Numbered from the stretch's first letter, positions 27,921-37,435 are shown. The stretch is DNA of 64,000 bases from a delta proteobacterium NaphS2 (GCA_000179315.1 ADZZ01000330.1:34214-98213), one strand, 5' to 3'. Numbers and translations: made by a program. The notes: generated from the sequence alone by a model not told the origin.

Positions 27921-28877
27921 TCAGATCTGATTAAGGCGCCATTTAAGCGTCTTATCCAAACCTTCGGCAAGCTTGATCCGGGGTTGCCAATTCAAAGATT
28001 GGACTGCCTTCCGAATAGTGAGGCAACTTTTTTTCAAGTCTCCGGGCCGGGCCAGTTGCTTTTTCATTTGAGACATCTCCTCTGGGATAGCCTGCCCCGC
28101 TCGTTTCACGGCATTAAAAATCGCATCGTAAAGATCGCCGGTTCTGGTTCCCTGCCCTGTGCCGATGTTGAAAAAATCATCACTTCCTCTTGTCAATGCT
28201 GCCAAGTTGGCACTGACCACGTCGCCCACAAAGCAGTAATCCCTCACCATACCGCGTTCATCTTCCGGAAAATGATTGAGCATCGATTGAATGCCGTTAA
28301 TAAGGTTGTTCATGAAAATCGCCACAACACCTGCTTCGCCATGGGGAATCTGACGGGGACCGTAGACATTGGCATAGCGAAGGGTGGTATAATGGAGGCC
28401 GTACTGATGCCGGTAATATGCCAGGTAATGTTCCGAACAATATTTTGTGATGGCATAGGGCGAAAGCGGTTTTGGCGGGTAAGATTCAGGTGTGGGATAT
28501 TCCTCAGCTTCACCGTAGACCGCGCCGCCGGAAGAAATAAAGATAACTTTTTTTACACCCGATTTTACCGCGGCTTCCAAAAGATTCAGGAACCCCCTGA
28601 TGTTGACATCCGCATCAAACCCCGGATCCGCGACGGATGCCGGGACACTCATTTGCGCTGCGTGATGATTCAAAATATCGGGTCTCTCTCTTGAGATAAC
28701 CGCTGCCGCCTCAGGTGAACGAATGTCCAATTTATAGAATCGTGCTTCTGGGTTGACGTTTACCCGTTTTCCGGTGTAAAGATTGTCCATGATCACAACT
28801 TCGTGTCCGGCGCCAATGTAGCCGTCCACCACATTGGAACCGATAAACCCGGCACCGCCCGTAACCAGTATCTTCAT
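27921..28877 (-). CDS. UDP-glucose 4-epimerase-like NAD-dependent epimerase
   Basis: A 318-residue extended short-chain dehydrogenase. VTGGAGFIGSNVVDGY binds NAD, ISSGGAVYGE and SPYAITKYCSEHY supply the catalytic Ser-Tyr-Lys, and LRYANVYGPRQ is typical of GalE-type epimerases or UDP-glucose/UDP-GlcNAc variants. Its role is in nucleotide sugars for envelope polysaccharides. AGGAGA lies about eight bases before the ATG. It is unlinked to the other epimerase by operon but suggests surface sugar synthesis. The exact sugar is undetermined. Confidence 0.87.
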   Translation of the reverse strand: MKILVTGGAGFIGSNVVDGYIGAGHEVVIMDNLYTGKRVNVNPEARFYKLDIRSPEAAAVISRERPDILNHHAAQMSVPASVADPGFDADVNIRGFLNLLEAAVKSGVKKVIFISSGGAVYGEAEEYPTPESYPPKPLSPYAITKYCSEHYLAYYRHQYGLHYTTLRYANVYGPRQIPHGEAGVVAIFMNNLINGIQSMLNHFPEDERGMVRDYCFVGDVVSANLAALTRGSDDFFNIGTGQGTRTGDLYDAIFNAVKRAGQAIPEEMSQMKKQLARPGDLKKSCLTIRKAVQSLNWQPRIKLAEGLDKTLKWRLNQI

Positions 28878-28933
28878 TTTAAGTTCTCCTGCCCCGTCAG
28901 CGGAGCAACATATGATGAGATCTCCTGAATTGA

Positions 28934-28950
28934 ACCGCCTTTAAGGCGGT
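28934..28950. repeat. Short perfect hairpin ACCGCCTT/AAGGCGGT
   Basis: An eight-base perfect inverted repeat with a one-base centre, upstream of the cysK-cysRS fusion. It falls between a TTGAAC (28930-28935) and a TAGGTT (28954-28959) 18 bases apart, a weak promoter, so it could be an operator or an mRNA leader hairpin. Confidence 0.45.
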
Positions 28951-29042
28951 GGGTAGGTTAACAAGACAAAAATCAGGGGTCAAGAAAATATCAATCACCC
29001 GAATCTGATCCCGTGGTCAACGGGCAAGAACAAGGCAAAAAA

Positions 29043-31355
29043 ATGAGTCTGAAATACAACAATATCCTCGACACCATCGGCAACACCCCGCTGGTTCCCG
29101 TCACCCGGCTTTTGCCCGGTACGAATGTGGAAATACTGGCCAAACTGGAAGGTTTTAACCCGGGGGGCTCCATCAAGGACCGGCCGGCGCTCAAAATGAT
29201 TGAAGCGGCTGAGAAATCGGGGGCTTTAAATAAAGGCAAAACCATTTTGGAAGCCACAAGCGGCAACACGGGAATCGGCCTGGCCTTGGTGGCCGCCGTC
29301 AAAGGATATGACATTTTATTAACCATGTCCGAGGCCGTCAGTGAAGAACGGGTCAAAATTCTTGCAGCTTTAGGGGCGGAGATCGAGTTCACACCGGCAC
29401 ATCTGGGCACTGACGGTGCCATCGAACACGTCTACAACCTGGCCCGGGAAAACCCGGAAAAGTTCTGGCTGGCCGATCAATTCAACAATGAGGCCAACTG
29501 GATGGCCCATTATGAAGGTACCGCTCCTGAAATCTGGGAACAGACGGAAGGCCGCCTCGATGCCATTGTGGCGACCATGGGGACCACAGGCACCCTCATG
29601 GGCATTTCAAGACGCATAAAAGAAATAGATCCGGCTGTTCAGATCATTGGCGTTGAACCGTATCTGGGTCACAAGATACAGGGGCTCAAAAATATGAAGG
29701 AGTCCTATCAGCCCGGCATTTTTGAAAAAGCAAGAGCTGACCGCATCATCAACATTGAGGATGACGAGGCTTTTGAAACCGCACGAATGCTGGCCAGAAA
29801 GGAAGGCATTTTTGTGGGAATGAGCTCCGGTGCCGCCATGGCGGTGGCACTGAAAGTCGCCCGCGAAATGGAAAGTGGTCGGATTGTGGTGCTTTTGGCT
29901 GACGGCGGGGAGCGATATCTAAGCACCCCGCTTTTCATGGCCAAAAAGAAATCAGGGCTTCGCGTCTACAACACCATGACCCGCAGAAAAGAAGATTTCG
30001 TACCCATCAAAGAAAACCAAGTCACCCTTTACTCCTGCGGTCCCACCCTCTGCCAGGTTGTGGATCTGGTGCAATGCCGCCGTCTTGTTTTTTCCGATTT
30101 GATTACCCGTTATATGGTTTACAGAGGATATGATGTAAACCATATCATGAATGTGACGGACCTGGATGACCGCACCATCGAGGGGGCTCAGCGGGCCGGT
30201 GTTTCCCTTAAGGAATTCACGGATATGTTTTACAATTCCTTCATGAAGGACCTGGACAGCCTGAACATCATCAGGGCCACCCAGTACCCCCGGCCTAGCG
30301 AACATGTCGATGACATGATTGAATTGGCCCAGACCCTTCTGGAAAAGGGATACGCCTATGAAAAGCTCCGTTCCATATACTTTGATATCTCCAGATTTAA
30401 AGATTATGGAAAACTTTCCAAGATTGATCTCAATAAAATTAGAATCGGCAAAACCGTCGATTTGGATCAGTATGAAAAGGAGAACCCAAAGGATTTCACT
30501 TTACTGAAGAGGTCCACCCTCAATGAGCTGAAAAGCGGCCTATTTTTTAAAACAAAATGGGGTAATATCCGTCCGGGATGGCATCTTGAATGTGCTGCCA
30601 TTGCGCTGAAAACTCTCGGCCCTACCCATGACATCCACACCAGTGGCGTGTCCCTGGTATTCCCCCATCACGAAAATGCCATCGCTATCAGCAAGGCCGC
30701 GACGGGCAGGCCGCTTGCCAACTACTGGCTTCACAACGAACCGGTCATGTTTAACGGTCCCAATCCATCCGATGATGTGAAACTGACGCTTAGAGATCTT
30801 CTGACGGAAGGTTTCAAAGGAAGAGAAATCCGATATTGGCTCCTCAGCCGCCACTATCGCAAACCCATCTTCTTTTCCCATACCAAACTTGCCGCCGTTC
30901 GAAACACCATTGCACATCTTGATAAGTTTGTTCAAAAAATCTACTTCGCAAAATCGACCTCCGAGGACCCGGACCTGGATCAAACCATTTATGCGCTGAA
31001 ACAGGGTTTTGTAACGGCCATGGACGATGACTTCAATGTGGCCGCAGCCTTGGCCGCCCTTTTTCAATTCACCCGCAACATCAACCTGCGAATGGACCAG
31101 AGGGGTCTTTCCACATCTGACCGGGAAAAGACACTGGCGGCTTTGACCCGTATCAACTCCGTCCTGGGAATTATGAACCTGGATCCTCCCGACTCCGACG
31201 CGGAGGTGGCGAAACTGATCGAGAAAAGGGAACTGGCGAGAAGCCAAAAAGACTGGGGCACCGCTGACCATTTGAGGAAGGAAATGGAAGCCATGGGTAT
31301 TGAGGTCATCGATACCCCCAGCGGCCCAAGATGGCGAAAAACCGAACCCCATTAA
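29043..31355 (+). CDS. Cysteine synthase fused to a degenerate cysteinyl-tRNA-synthetase-like domain
   Basis: A 770-residue fusion. Residues 1-300 form a complete PLP-dependent O-acetylserine sulfhydrylase: Lys45 in GGSIKDRP, TSGNTGIGLA, MGTTGTLMG, GMSSGAAMAVA. Residues ~305-770 align over their full length with class I CysRS (CGPTL, VTDLDDRTIEG, PGWHLECAA, FPHHEN, and the C-terminal anticodon-binding helical part). However, the HIGH motif is DLVQ (341-344), KMSKS is replaced by GPNPSDDVK (572-580), and the residue after HHEN is Ala where E. coli has a zinc-ligand Glu. ATP-dependent aminoacylation is therefore doubtful. The ATG has AAGG seven bases upstream; an in-frame GTG 30 bases earlier is less likely. 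The role may be cysteine sensing, tRNA or thiol binding, or a side reaction. Confidence 0.93.
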   Translation: MSLKYNNILDTIGNTPLVPVTRLLPGTNVEILAKLEGFNPGGSIKDRPALKMIEAAEKSGALNKGKTILEATSGNTGIGLALVAAVKGYDILLTMSEAVSEERVKILAALGAEIEFTPAHLGTDGAIEHVYNLARENPEKFWLADQFNNEANWMAHYEGTAPEIWEQTEGRLDAIVATMGTTGTLMGISRRIKEIDPAVQIIGVEPYLGHKIQGLKNMKESYQPGIFEKARADRIINIEDDEAFETARMLARKEGIFVGMSSGAAMAVALKVAREMESGRIVVLLADGGERYLSTPLFMAKKKSGLRVYNTMTRRKEDFVPIKENQVTLYSCGPTLCQVVDLVQCRRLVFSDLITRYMVYRGYDVNHIMNVTDLDDRTIEGAQRAGVSLKEFTDMFYNSFMKDLDSLNIIRATQYPRPSEHVDDMIELAQTLLEKGYAYEKLRSIYFDISRFKDYGKLSKIDLNKIRIGKTVDLDQYEKENPKDFTLLKRSTLNELKSGLFFKTKWGNIRPGWHLECAAIALKTLGPTHDIHTSGVSLVFPHHENAIAISKAATGRPLANYWLHNEPVMFNGPNPSDDVKLTLRDLLTEGFKGREIRYWLLSRHYRKPIFFSHTKLAAVRNTIAHLDKFVQKIYFAKSTSEDPDLDQTIYALKQGFVTAMDDDFNVAAALAALFQFTRNINLRMDQRGLSTSDREKTLAALTRINSVLGIMNLDPPDSDAEVAKLIEKRELARSQKDWGTADHLRKEMEAMGIEVIDTPSGPRWRKTEPH

Positions 31356-31416
31356 AGAGGATACCGCAGTCTTCTTTTTATCACCAGATGGAACATCGAG
31401 GAAAAATCAAGCTGCC

Positions 31417-31800
31417 ATGCCCATATATGAATATGAACCCACAAACATCAAAAACAGCTGCAATAAATGCAGGTATGGATTTGAATATATACAAAAAGTT
31501 AGTGATGAGCCCCTTGCCGAATGCCCAAATTGCGGCGGCAAGGTCAAAAAAATCATCTCCTGGTGCAGAGCCGCCGTCATTGAAACCTCTGAAGAACACG
31601 CGCAAATCAACCGAAAAATCGCCGCCTATGAAAAAGAAGGTATGTGGAGTCATGCCGCCGAGTTGGCGGATACCCATGCGGAAAAGATCAAAGACCATCG
31701 ACTGAAGATGAGAGCCATCGATGACTACGAAAAAGCGGGTTACGATGCAGGTACTCTTGAAAAGCACGCCAAAACCGACAACCGGAAGACAGAGGCTTAG
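31417..31800 (+). CDS. FmdB-family zinc-ribbon protein with helical tail
   Basis: A 127-residue protein. MPIYEYEP and two CxxC pairs (SCNKC and ECPNC) form the FmdB zinc ribbon; the family is named for a formamidase-linked regulator but its molecular role is open. From residue ~55 a charged, helical, Lys/Glu-rich tail extends (EEHAQINRKIAAYEKEGMW), longer than in the short FmdB proteins. A longer open frame starts at 31300 inside the preceding gene, but the family start MPIYEYE fixes this ATG, despite a weak ribosome site. It starts 61 bases after the fusion gene and may share its transcript. Confidence 0.82.
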   Translation: MPIYEYEPTNIKNSCNKCRYGFEYIQKVSDEPLAECPNCGGKVKKIISWCRAAVIETSEEHAQINRKIAAYEKEGMWSHAAELADTHAEKIKDHRLKMRAIDDYEKAGYDAGTLEKHAKTDNRKTEA

Positions 31801-31856
31801 GATCTGCCAAAACCATTCACAGAATCAGCGCTCAGATATGAGAGGGAGGTTTTTGC

Positions 31857-32063
31857 ATGAAAATTGAAGAACTCATCAGTGGAAAAAACGATAGACAGAA
31901 CATAGAGCTTGCAGGGGTTTCCCTGCCCATTGCCGCGTTAAGACGGTTCATGGACGATGGATATACCCATGTGAAACCTTACCGGACAGAAAAAACATTT
32001 TCCATGTGGGGAAAAACCTGTACGGGATGCTTTACCCAAGAAGAGATTGTCAAGCGGTCCTGA
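31857..32063 (+). CDS. Small hypothetical protein, 68 residues
   Basis: No family recognised. A soluble, basic protein (MKIEELISGKNDRQ) with a C-terminal CTGC motif in WGKTCTGCFTQEE, which could bind metal or a thiol partner. GGGAGG lies eight bases before the ATG, so it looks like a real gene. It follows the FmdB gene by 56 bases, and its 3' end overlaps the convergent DUF6178 gene by 14 bases. Confidence 0.7.
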   Translation: MKIEELISGKNDRQNIELAGVSLPIAALRRFMDDGYTHVKPYRTEKTFSMWGKTCTGCFTQEEIVKRS

Positions 32064-33828
32064 TCAAGATACATTTACTGTATTTGGTATCGAACGCCTC
32101 TGTGCGCACGAATGCCATTTCATCGCTAAAATCCTGCCAGATCCGCATGAGGGCATCCTTCAGATTTTCTGAGGAACCGGTTGCGAAATCCTCATCCGGT
32201 ACGGAAAACGCCTCCAGGAACTGCGCTTCAAAGCCGAACATATGGTAGGGGGGCACGGTGTCCCCTTCCCTGAGCATGGTCAAAAAGTTCCGTGCCGCTT
32301 TGAAGGAAAGGGGTTTAAAACTCGGGCTCAAGCCCATTTGCTGCCGTGCCCAAAGGGTCAACAGCAGCTGATGAACGGTCAGATGAAAGGGACCACCGGA
32401 TATGGTCGCCGAAGACAAAGACAGCGGATACCTTTCGGTCAAAGACGCCATCAGGCGATCCAGGGCATTCAGAAGAGCGAGGGCATTTTCCGTGGCCGAC
32501 AGATCCGACAGAGATTGAAAATGTCTGTAACCCCCCGGTGATTCAGCTCCGCCATAAAACAACGGCCGGTTTTTCAGAATGCCGGTGAGCGTACCTTCCC
32601 AAGCTTCTCCCCAAAAAGAAGGCTCCAAACCCGCTTTCCGGAACCAGCTCGTTTCCAGCCACCTTTCCGCTTTCCACTTGAGTTTGACAGCCAACCCGAA
32701 CCCGGCACGAAAGAGCGAAACAAGCGTGTTGAATCTGAGTAGATTTTCAGCGGTTTTTATCTCCTCCCGGGATCGCTCTTTCAATATAAGATTCAGGTAT
32801 CCGGCCGCCTGACGCTGAATTTCTTCAAGATATTCCGCATTCCAGTTGGAAAAACCCTCGGCCGAGAGAATCTGATTACAGAGGCCGGAAAATTCCAGAC
32901 GAATGCGATCCAACAGCGTCTCGTCCGACATTTGCGACAGTGTTTGTGTCAACAGGTTCCGTTCCTGAATGGTCTGAAGCGGCCAGTGTGGTACGGCACC
33001 AACATCCTCCGGATGGGACACCGGCCGGGGGTTGGCATCCGGTTCTCCCGTTTTCAGACGCTCCGCGTCCATTGGTGAAAAAACCATAATGGCTTCCTCA
33101 CGGGGAAGAAAGCCGTGTTCCGCCAGCCGGACATTTCTCATACGGTACATGTCTTCTTCAAGTTCCGCCGGCAGCACGCCCGCCAAGCCGGTTAATACCG
33201 ATTGGTATTTCAGGGTATCTTCCGCGGCCATGGTTCGCAGCAGGGCATCAATAACGCCCCGTTGAGTTTCCTGCAACGTCCGAACGTAAAAAAAACCGTC
33301 AACGCTGAAAAACTCCGGCCCAAAGTCGTCCCCTCCCTCATCTTCATCTGCCACTTCCACCACAACGCTACGGTAGAGGTAATAGTAGGCGAGCCATTGA
33401 CCTTCGGAAAAAAGCCATTTCGTAAGTCGTTGGGGATCCGCTGCCAAGAGACGCCTCAACCAGAGGCCCGTTTGCGCTAATTCCAGACGGTCTTTTTCCC
33501 AGGTTTCCACATCCAGAACATATTGCCATTGATCCAGTGATGCCAATTTCAACAATTCAATGGATGAATCCTCACCAATCTTATGGATCAGAAAAAAGAA
33601 ATCCTCACCGGACATGCTGCGAATCAGGCGTGGGCAGTCCGGATGGCCCAAAACCTTTTCAAGTATTTTGCCGCCTGAAAGGGACTGCAATCCATCCAGA
33701 AAAACCGCGTCTATGGGCAACATCCCGTGATTGGCTTCAGCATCCTGATTGCTGTTTTGCTGTTGTTTCTCCAATTCGGAGCTCCTTTTTTTCAAAGGGG
33801 TTTGGAACAATACCGGTTCAACTCTCAA
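32050..33828 (-). CDS. DUF6178-family protein
   Basis: A 592-residue soluble protein resembling the DUF6178 family found in Desulfobacterota, of unknown function. It is mostly alpha-helical, acidic in the middle (EVADEDEGGDDFGPEFF), and rich in Trp/Phe clusters (QWYVLDVETWEKD-like, WLAYYYLYRS, VDGFFYVRTLQ). There is no signal peptide or clear enzyme motif. The N-terminal ~35 residues are Gln/Asn-rich (QQQNSNQD). An alternative start at residue 36 (MLPIDAVF) may be the true one. It is monocistronic. Confidence 0.75.
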   Translation of the reverse strand: MRVEPVLFQTPLKKRSSELEKQQQNSNQDAEANHGMLPIDAVFLDGLQSLSGGKILEKVLGHPDCPRLIRSMSGEDFFFLIHKIGEDSSIELLKLASLDQWQYVLDVETWEKDRLELAQTGLWLRRLLAADPQRLTKWLFSEGQWLAYYYLYRSVVVEVADEDEGGDDFGPEFFSVDGFFYVRTLQETQRGVIDALLRTMAAEDTLKYQSVLTGLAGVLPAELEEDMYRMRNVRLAEHGFLPREEAIMVFSPMDAERLKTGEPDANPRPVSHPEDVGAVPHWPLQTIQERNLLTQTLSQMSDETLLDRIRLEFSGLCNQILSAEGFSNWNAEYLEEIQRQAAGYLNLILKERSREEIKTAENLLRFNTLVSLFRAGFGLAVKLKWKAERWLETSWFRKAGLEPSFWGEAWEGTLTGILKNRPLFYGGAESPGGYRHFQSLSDLSATENALALLNALDRLMASLTERYPLSLSSATISGGPFHLTVHQLLLTLWARQQMGLSPSFKPLSFKAARNFLTMLREGDTVPPYHMFGFEAQFLEAFSVPDEDFATGSSENLKDALMRIWQDFSDEMAFVRTEAFDTKYSKCILIRTA

Positions 33829-33985
33829 GCCTCAAAGCCGTCTATATTCTATTCGTCCTGCCGTCAGGACGATCGGTTGGGCTTGACAAAAGGGGGAATG
33901 GGCGCAAGAATCACCACAGACTTTTTAGGTAATTTTATGCCATTTCTATCAGAAAGGCCATGGTAATCTCAAAAAAGGTCTGATT

Positions 33986-35014
33986 ATGGCAGCTACAAAG
34001 CAGCGCACGGCCATCAAGAAGCGGCTTTTTGTTGTGCTTCTGGGTATTTTTATAGTGGTCATGGTGGGAACCAACGGATACTATATGCTTTACGGCGGGC
34101 ATTCAAAGTTTCTGGATTGTATGTACATGACCGTTATTTCCCTCACCGGTGTCGGATATGGAGAAGTGCTTCAGGTAACGGGAAATGTGCCTGCCCAGAT
34201 ATTCACAATGGTCCTGATTACATTCGGTATGGGTGTTATCTATTATGGGATCAGCGCCATGACCGCCTTGATTGTTGAAGGGGAACTTTCGGGGATTCTA
34301 AAAAGGCAGAGAATGCAAAAAGATATCAGAAAAATGAAAGGCCATTACATCGTATGCGGAGGGGGTGAAACCGGCCGCCCTCTCATCTCGGAACTCCTCA
34401 GCAATCGGGAAGCGGTTGTGCTGATTGAGCAGGATCGGACGTATATTGACCTTGTCAGAGACATCGGTGACGTACCATACATCGAAGGCGATGCAACGGA
34501 AGACCAAAACCTTATAGCGGCCGGTATCGAAAACGCCGCCGGCATCGTCGTTTGTCTGCCATCGGACAAAGACTGTCTTTATGTGACCATGACGGCAAGA
34601 ATGCTGAACAGGAAACTGCGCATCATCAGTCGAATGGCGGATCAAAAGCATGAAGCAAAACTCAGGATAGCGGGTGCTGACGGCGTTGTCTCCCCAAATG
34701 CTATCGGCGCTCTCCGCATGGCTTCGGAGATGATTCGTCCCACCGCTGTTGATTTCCTGGACCAGATGCTCAGGAGCAGCGGCGGTACCCTCCGGTTCAA
34801 CCAGTTACGCCTCTCCGAGACCGGCGCTTTTTCGGGCAGGAGCATCGGAGAATCCGGCATTAAAGACAAATACAGGCTGCTCATTGTGGGTCTCAAAGAA
34901 GAGGGGGGAAGCATTTCCTTTAATCCACCTCCCACAACGGTGCTGAAGTGCGGGATGAAATTGATCGTCATGGGGGATGTGGCCGACATCCAAAAAGCCA
35001 AAAAAGCATGCTGA
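33986..35014 (+). CDS. Potassium channel with RCK (TrkA-N/TrkA-C) domains
   Basis: A 342-residue two-transmembrane K+ channel subunit. Two membrane helices (residues ~13-33 and ~68-92) flank the pore with the selectivity filter TGVGYGE. A cytosolic RCK N-domain (HYIVCGGGETGRP, a Rossmann fold; residues ~110-240) and a TrkA-C domain (~265-340) follow. Four or eight subunits form the channel and gating ring. It is similar to MthK-type or Kch-type channels. Ligand (Ca2+, NAD or other) is not predictable. It is monocistronic and convergent with the following histidine kinase gene. Confidence 0.93.
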   Translation: MAATKQRTAIKKRLFVVLLGIFIVVMVGTNGYYMLYGGHSKFLDCMYMTVISLTGVGYGEVLQVTGNVPAQIFTMVLITFGMGVIYYGISAMTALIVEGELSGILKRQRMQKDIRKMKGHYIVCGGGETGRPLISELLSNREAVVLIEQDRTYIDLVRDIGDVPYIEGDATEDQNLIAAGIENAAGIVVCLPSDKDCLYVTMTARMLNRKLRIISRMADQKHEAKLRIAGADGVVSPNAIGALRMASEMIRPTAVDFLDQMLRSSGGTLRFNQLRLSETGAFSGRSIGESGIKDKYRLLIVGLKEEGGSISFNPPPTTVLKCGMKLIVMGDVADIQKAKKAC

Positions 35015-35119
35015 GTCGTTCGAAATCCATCAAAAATGTTGTAATTCTGGCCGTGGCCTTCTTGAAGCCCTGGAACCGAAAGGCGAGCGACATGTGGCAT
35101 TTTGAACGGTTTCTAGCGT

Positions 35120-37435
35120 TTAACGGTTGGTATCTCTGAGTTCTTTTTGTTTGTTATACGGGAAAAAAACATTAAAAGAGGTTCCCCCTGAATTAACGCA
35201 ATCCTCCCCGCTTTCTAAATAGCTGCATTGATCTACATCGCCCACACATACGGCATCCGGTTGTGTCAAAAACCGACATCTCTTGCTGGTCATGGTCAGC
35301 TGAAAACCGTACCGTTCCCCGAACACTTTCATGCGGAGAAGATCGGCCCCTTTTCCGCCAGCATTAAAATCGAAGGGGTGTTTTGAAGAATAGTCCATGG
35401 TCTCCTGGGTGGCAAAAAAGCCTTCAAAAATGCGTTTTCGATCCTCGGGTACAATACCCACGCCGAAATCCGTCACCTTCAACATCGCACCATCGTCTCT
35501 TTTTTCCGCAACAAGGACCACCCGACCGCCATCAGGGGTGTTTTCAATGGCATTCTTGATCAATCCGTCTACGACCTTTTCCATGACATCCGGAGGCATG
35601 TAAATGCTCAAATGGTCTTCCAAGCGACAGATAATATTCACTGTTCTCTGTTTACTTTGCTGTTCAATGACTGCCAGCCGTTCTGACACAAAACGGCCCA
35701 AATAAATTTCCTCAAACTGACTTTCCCTCGGACCGAACTCCGATTCAAGTCGGTTGCGCAGCCACTTTACGATCTCTCCTTCTCCCACCTTTTCCGCCAC
35801 CAGAGATTCCAGTTCATCCATACATTGATCGAGCATAATATTGAGAACAATGTAAGATCTGTATTTCCGGCCTCGCATAATGTCTTCCACCTGATACTGG
35901 ATTTCAAGGATACGATCCAGATTGCGTTTCGCCCTCTCAAGAGTGGCACCCCACTGCTTTTCAGGAAGTGCTTGAAGCTTTCTGCTCAGAATTACCAGGG
36001 ACCCCAATAAAATGGATGCGGGCGTTTTCAATTCATGTGAAAGATGATTGATGATTCGGTCTTTGGCGCGGTTAAGACTCGCCACCTCTTCATATGCTTC
36101 ACTCAACTCCTCAGAATATCGTGCATTTTCAATGGAAAGCGCCACGGTGCTGGCAATCATGGCCAGAAGCTTTCGGTCTTTTTCATCAAAAGTGCCGGTC
36201 TTTTTGTTGATGGCTGTGAGAACGCCGATGATTCCTTCACCCCCTTCAAGGGGCACAATGACAACGCTTTCAGTCTTAGAGCCGATGGCATCGTCCAATC
36301 CACGGTTAAAGTCTGCATCCTCCGCCGTATTCGTTACAACGGCCGGTTTACCGGTGCGCAAAACCCGGCCCATAATCCCTTTCTGTGAAGACTGCGGTGC
36401 CAATTTGACCTGGCGCTGAGCGGTACTATCATCGTAGGCGGCCCCCGGGAAAGAAATTTGTTGGAGATCCTCATCCAACAGGCCGACCACAGCCCCTTCC
36501 GTATCGAGAAGCCGTTTTACTTCGCCTGTAATATAATCCAGCAACTCCCGCAATACCGTGTATCCGGGAAGCGCACGGCTGATCTGGAAGAGCGTTTCAT
36601 TGATTCGTTCAATTCTTCGTTCCTCGGTCACATCCCGAAGAATAAAGAGTTCTCCGGGGGTATCTCCGCTTTTTTGAGAGGACAACTGTCCTCGAATGAT
36701 CACGTCCAGGATACGGCCACTCTTGGTCATTCGTTTGGTTTCGATTATCGCGTCCGCATTTTCTTTTAAGCGCCTGAAGTTTTCCACTGCTTCTTTTTCA
36801 TAGCCGGGAGGAAAATAGGGAATCTTTCGACCGATCAACTCTTCCAGGCGCCAGCCAAATACCTGGGTGAAAGCGGGGTTTATATAGGTAACATTTCCTG
36901 CGGATGAAAAGACCACCATCGGGTACGGAATGAAATCAAACAGGTTCCTTGTCGTGCGCCTGGCTTTTCTTTTGGCTTCAAATTCGCGTTCATATTTTCG
37001 CTGGGCCTCTTTCAGCTCATCGATGGTTTTGAACTTTTCCGTGACATCCCGCGCGATTCCTCTGAATCCGAGTTTTTTTCCCTCATGATTTTTTACCAGA
37101 TACGCTGAGAGTTCAATGGCTTTCAGGTTACCCGCTTTATCCCGGGTTTCCCACACGAGATTGGAAAAACCACGGTGTGAAACCCAGACCTTGTCATACG
37201 CTGCGTGGAGTTTCCTGGATTGCCGCGCGTCCATGAAATCACCCAGGTTCTTGTTCAGAATCTCTTCTTTAGGGTAACCCAGCATCTTCGGCAGAGCGCT
37301 GCTGAAACCCGTTAGGTTGGCATGGTTGTCCATCTCATAGACGCAATCCCCCGAACCGGCAATCAACTCTCTTAATGTCGCTTCAGAGGTGTTTTCCATT
37401 GAATTGTTCTCATTTTCATTCTCCCGCTTTACCAT
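35120..37435 (-). CDS. PAS-PAS-GAF sensor histidine kinase with C-terminal Cys cluster
   Basis: A 771-residue cytoplasmic sensor kinase with no membrane segment. PAS domains occupy residues ~20-135 and ~160-275, GAF ~285-440, HisKA ~455-525 with phospho-acceptor His467 in LSHELKTP, and HATPase ~620-765 (NAIENTPDGGR, DFGVGIVPEDRKRIF). The adenine-binding fold has an insertion with four cysteines (Cys720, 730, 737, 746), just before GGTSFNVFFP, which could bind metal or an FeS cluster. GGAGGG lies seven bases before the start. No response regulator is adjacent. The GAF or PAS domains could sense redox state, haem or a small molecule. Confidence 0.92.
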   Translation of the reverse strand: MVKRENENENNSMENTSEATLRELIAGSGDCVYEMDNHANLTGFSSALPKMLGYPKEEILNKNLGDFMDARQSRKLHAAYDKVWVSHRGFSNLVWETRDKAGNLKAIELSAYLVKNHEGKKLGFRGIARDVTEKFKTIDELKEAQRKYEREFEAKRKARRTTRNLFDFIPYPMVVFSSAGNVTYINPAFTQVFGWRLEELIGRKIPYFPPGYEKEAVENFRRLKENADAIIETKRMTKSGRILDVIIRGQLSSQKSGDTPGELFILRDVTEERRIERINETLFQISRALPGYTVLRELLDYITGEVKRLLDTEGAVVGLLDEDLQQISFPGAAYDDSTAQRQVKLAPQSSQKGIMGRVLRTGKPAVVTNTAEDADFNRGLDDAIGSKTESVVIVPLEGGEGIIGVLTAINKKTGTFDEKDRKLLAMIASTVALSIENARYSEELSEAYEEVASLNRAKDRIINHLSHELKTPASILLGSLVILSRKLQALPEKQWGATLERAKRNLDRILEIQYQVEDIMRGRKYRSYIVLNIMLDQCMDELESLVAEKVGEGEIVKWLRNRLESEFGPRESQFEEIYLGRFVSERLAVIEQQSKQRTVNIICRLEDHLSIYMPPDVMEKVVDGLIKNAIENTPDGGRVVLVAEKRDDGAMLKVTDFGVGIVPEDRKRIFEGFFATQETMDYSSKHPFDFNAGGKGADLLRMKVFGERYGFQLTMTSKRCRFLTQPDAVCVGDVDQCSYLESGEDCVNSGGTSFNVFFPYNKQKELRDTNR

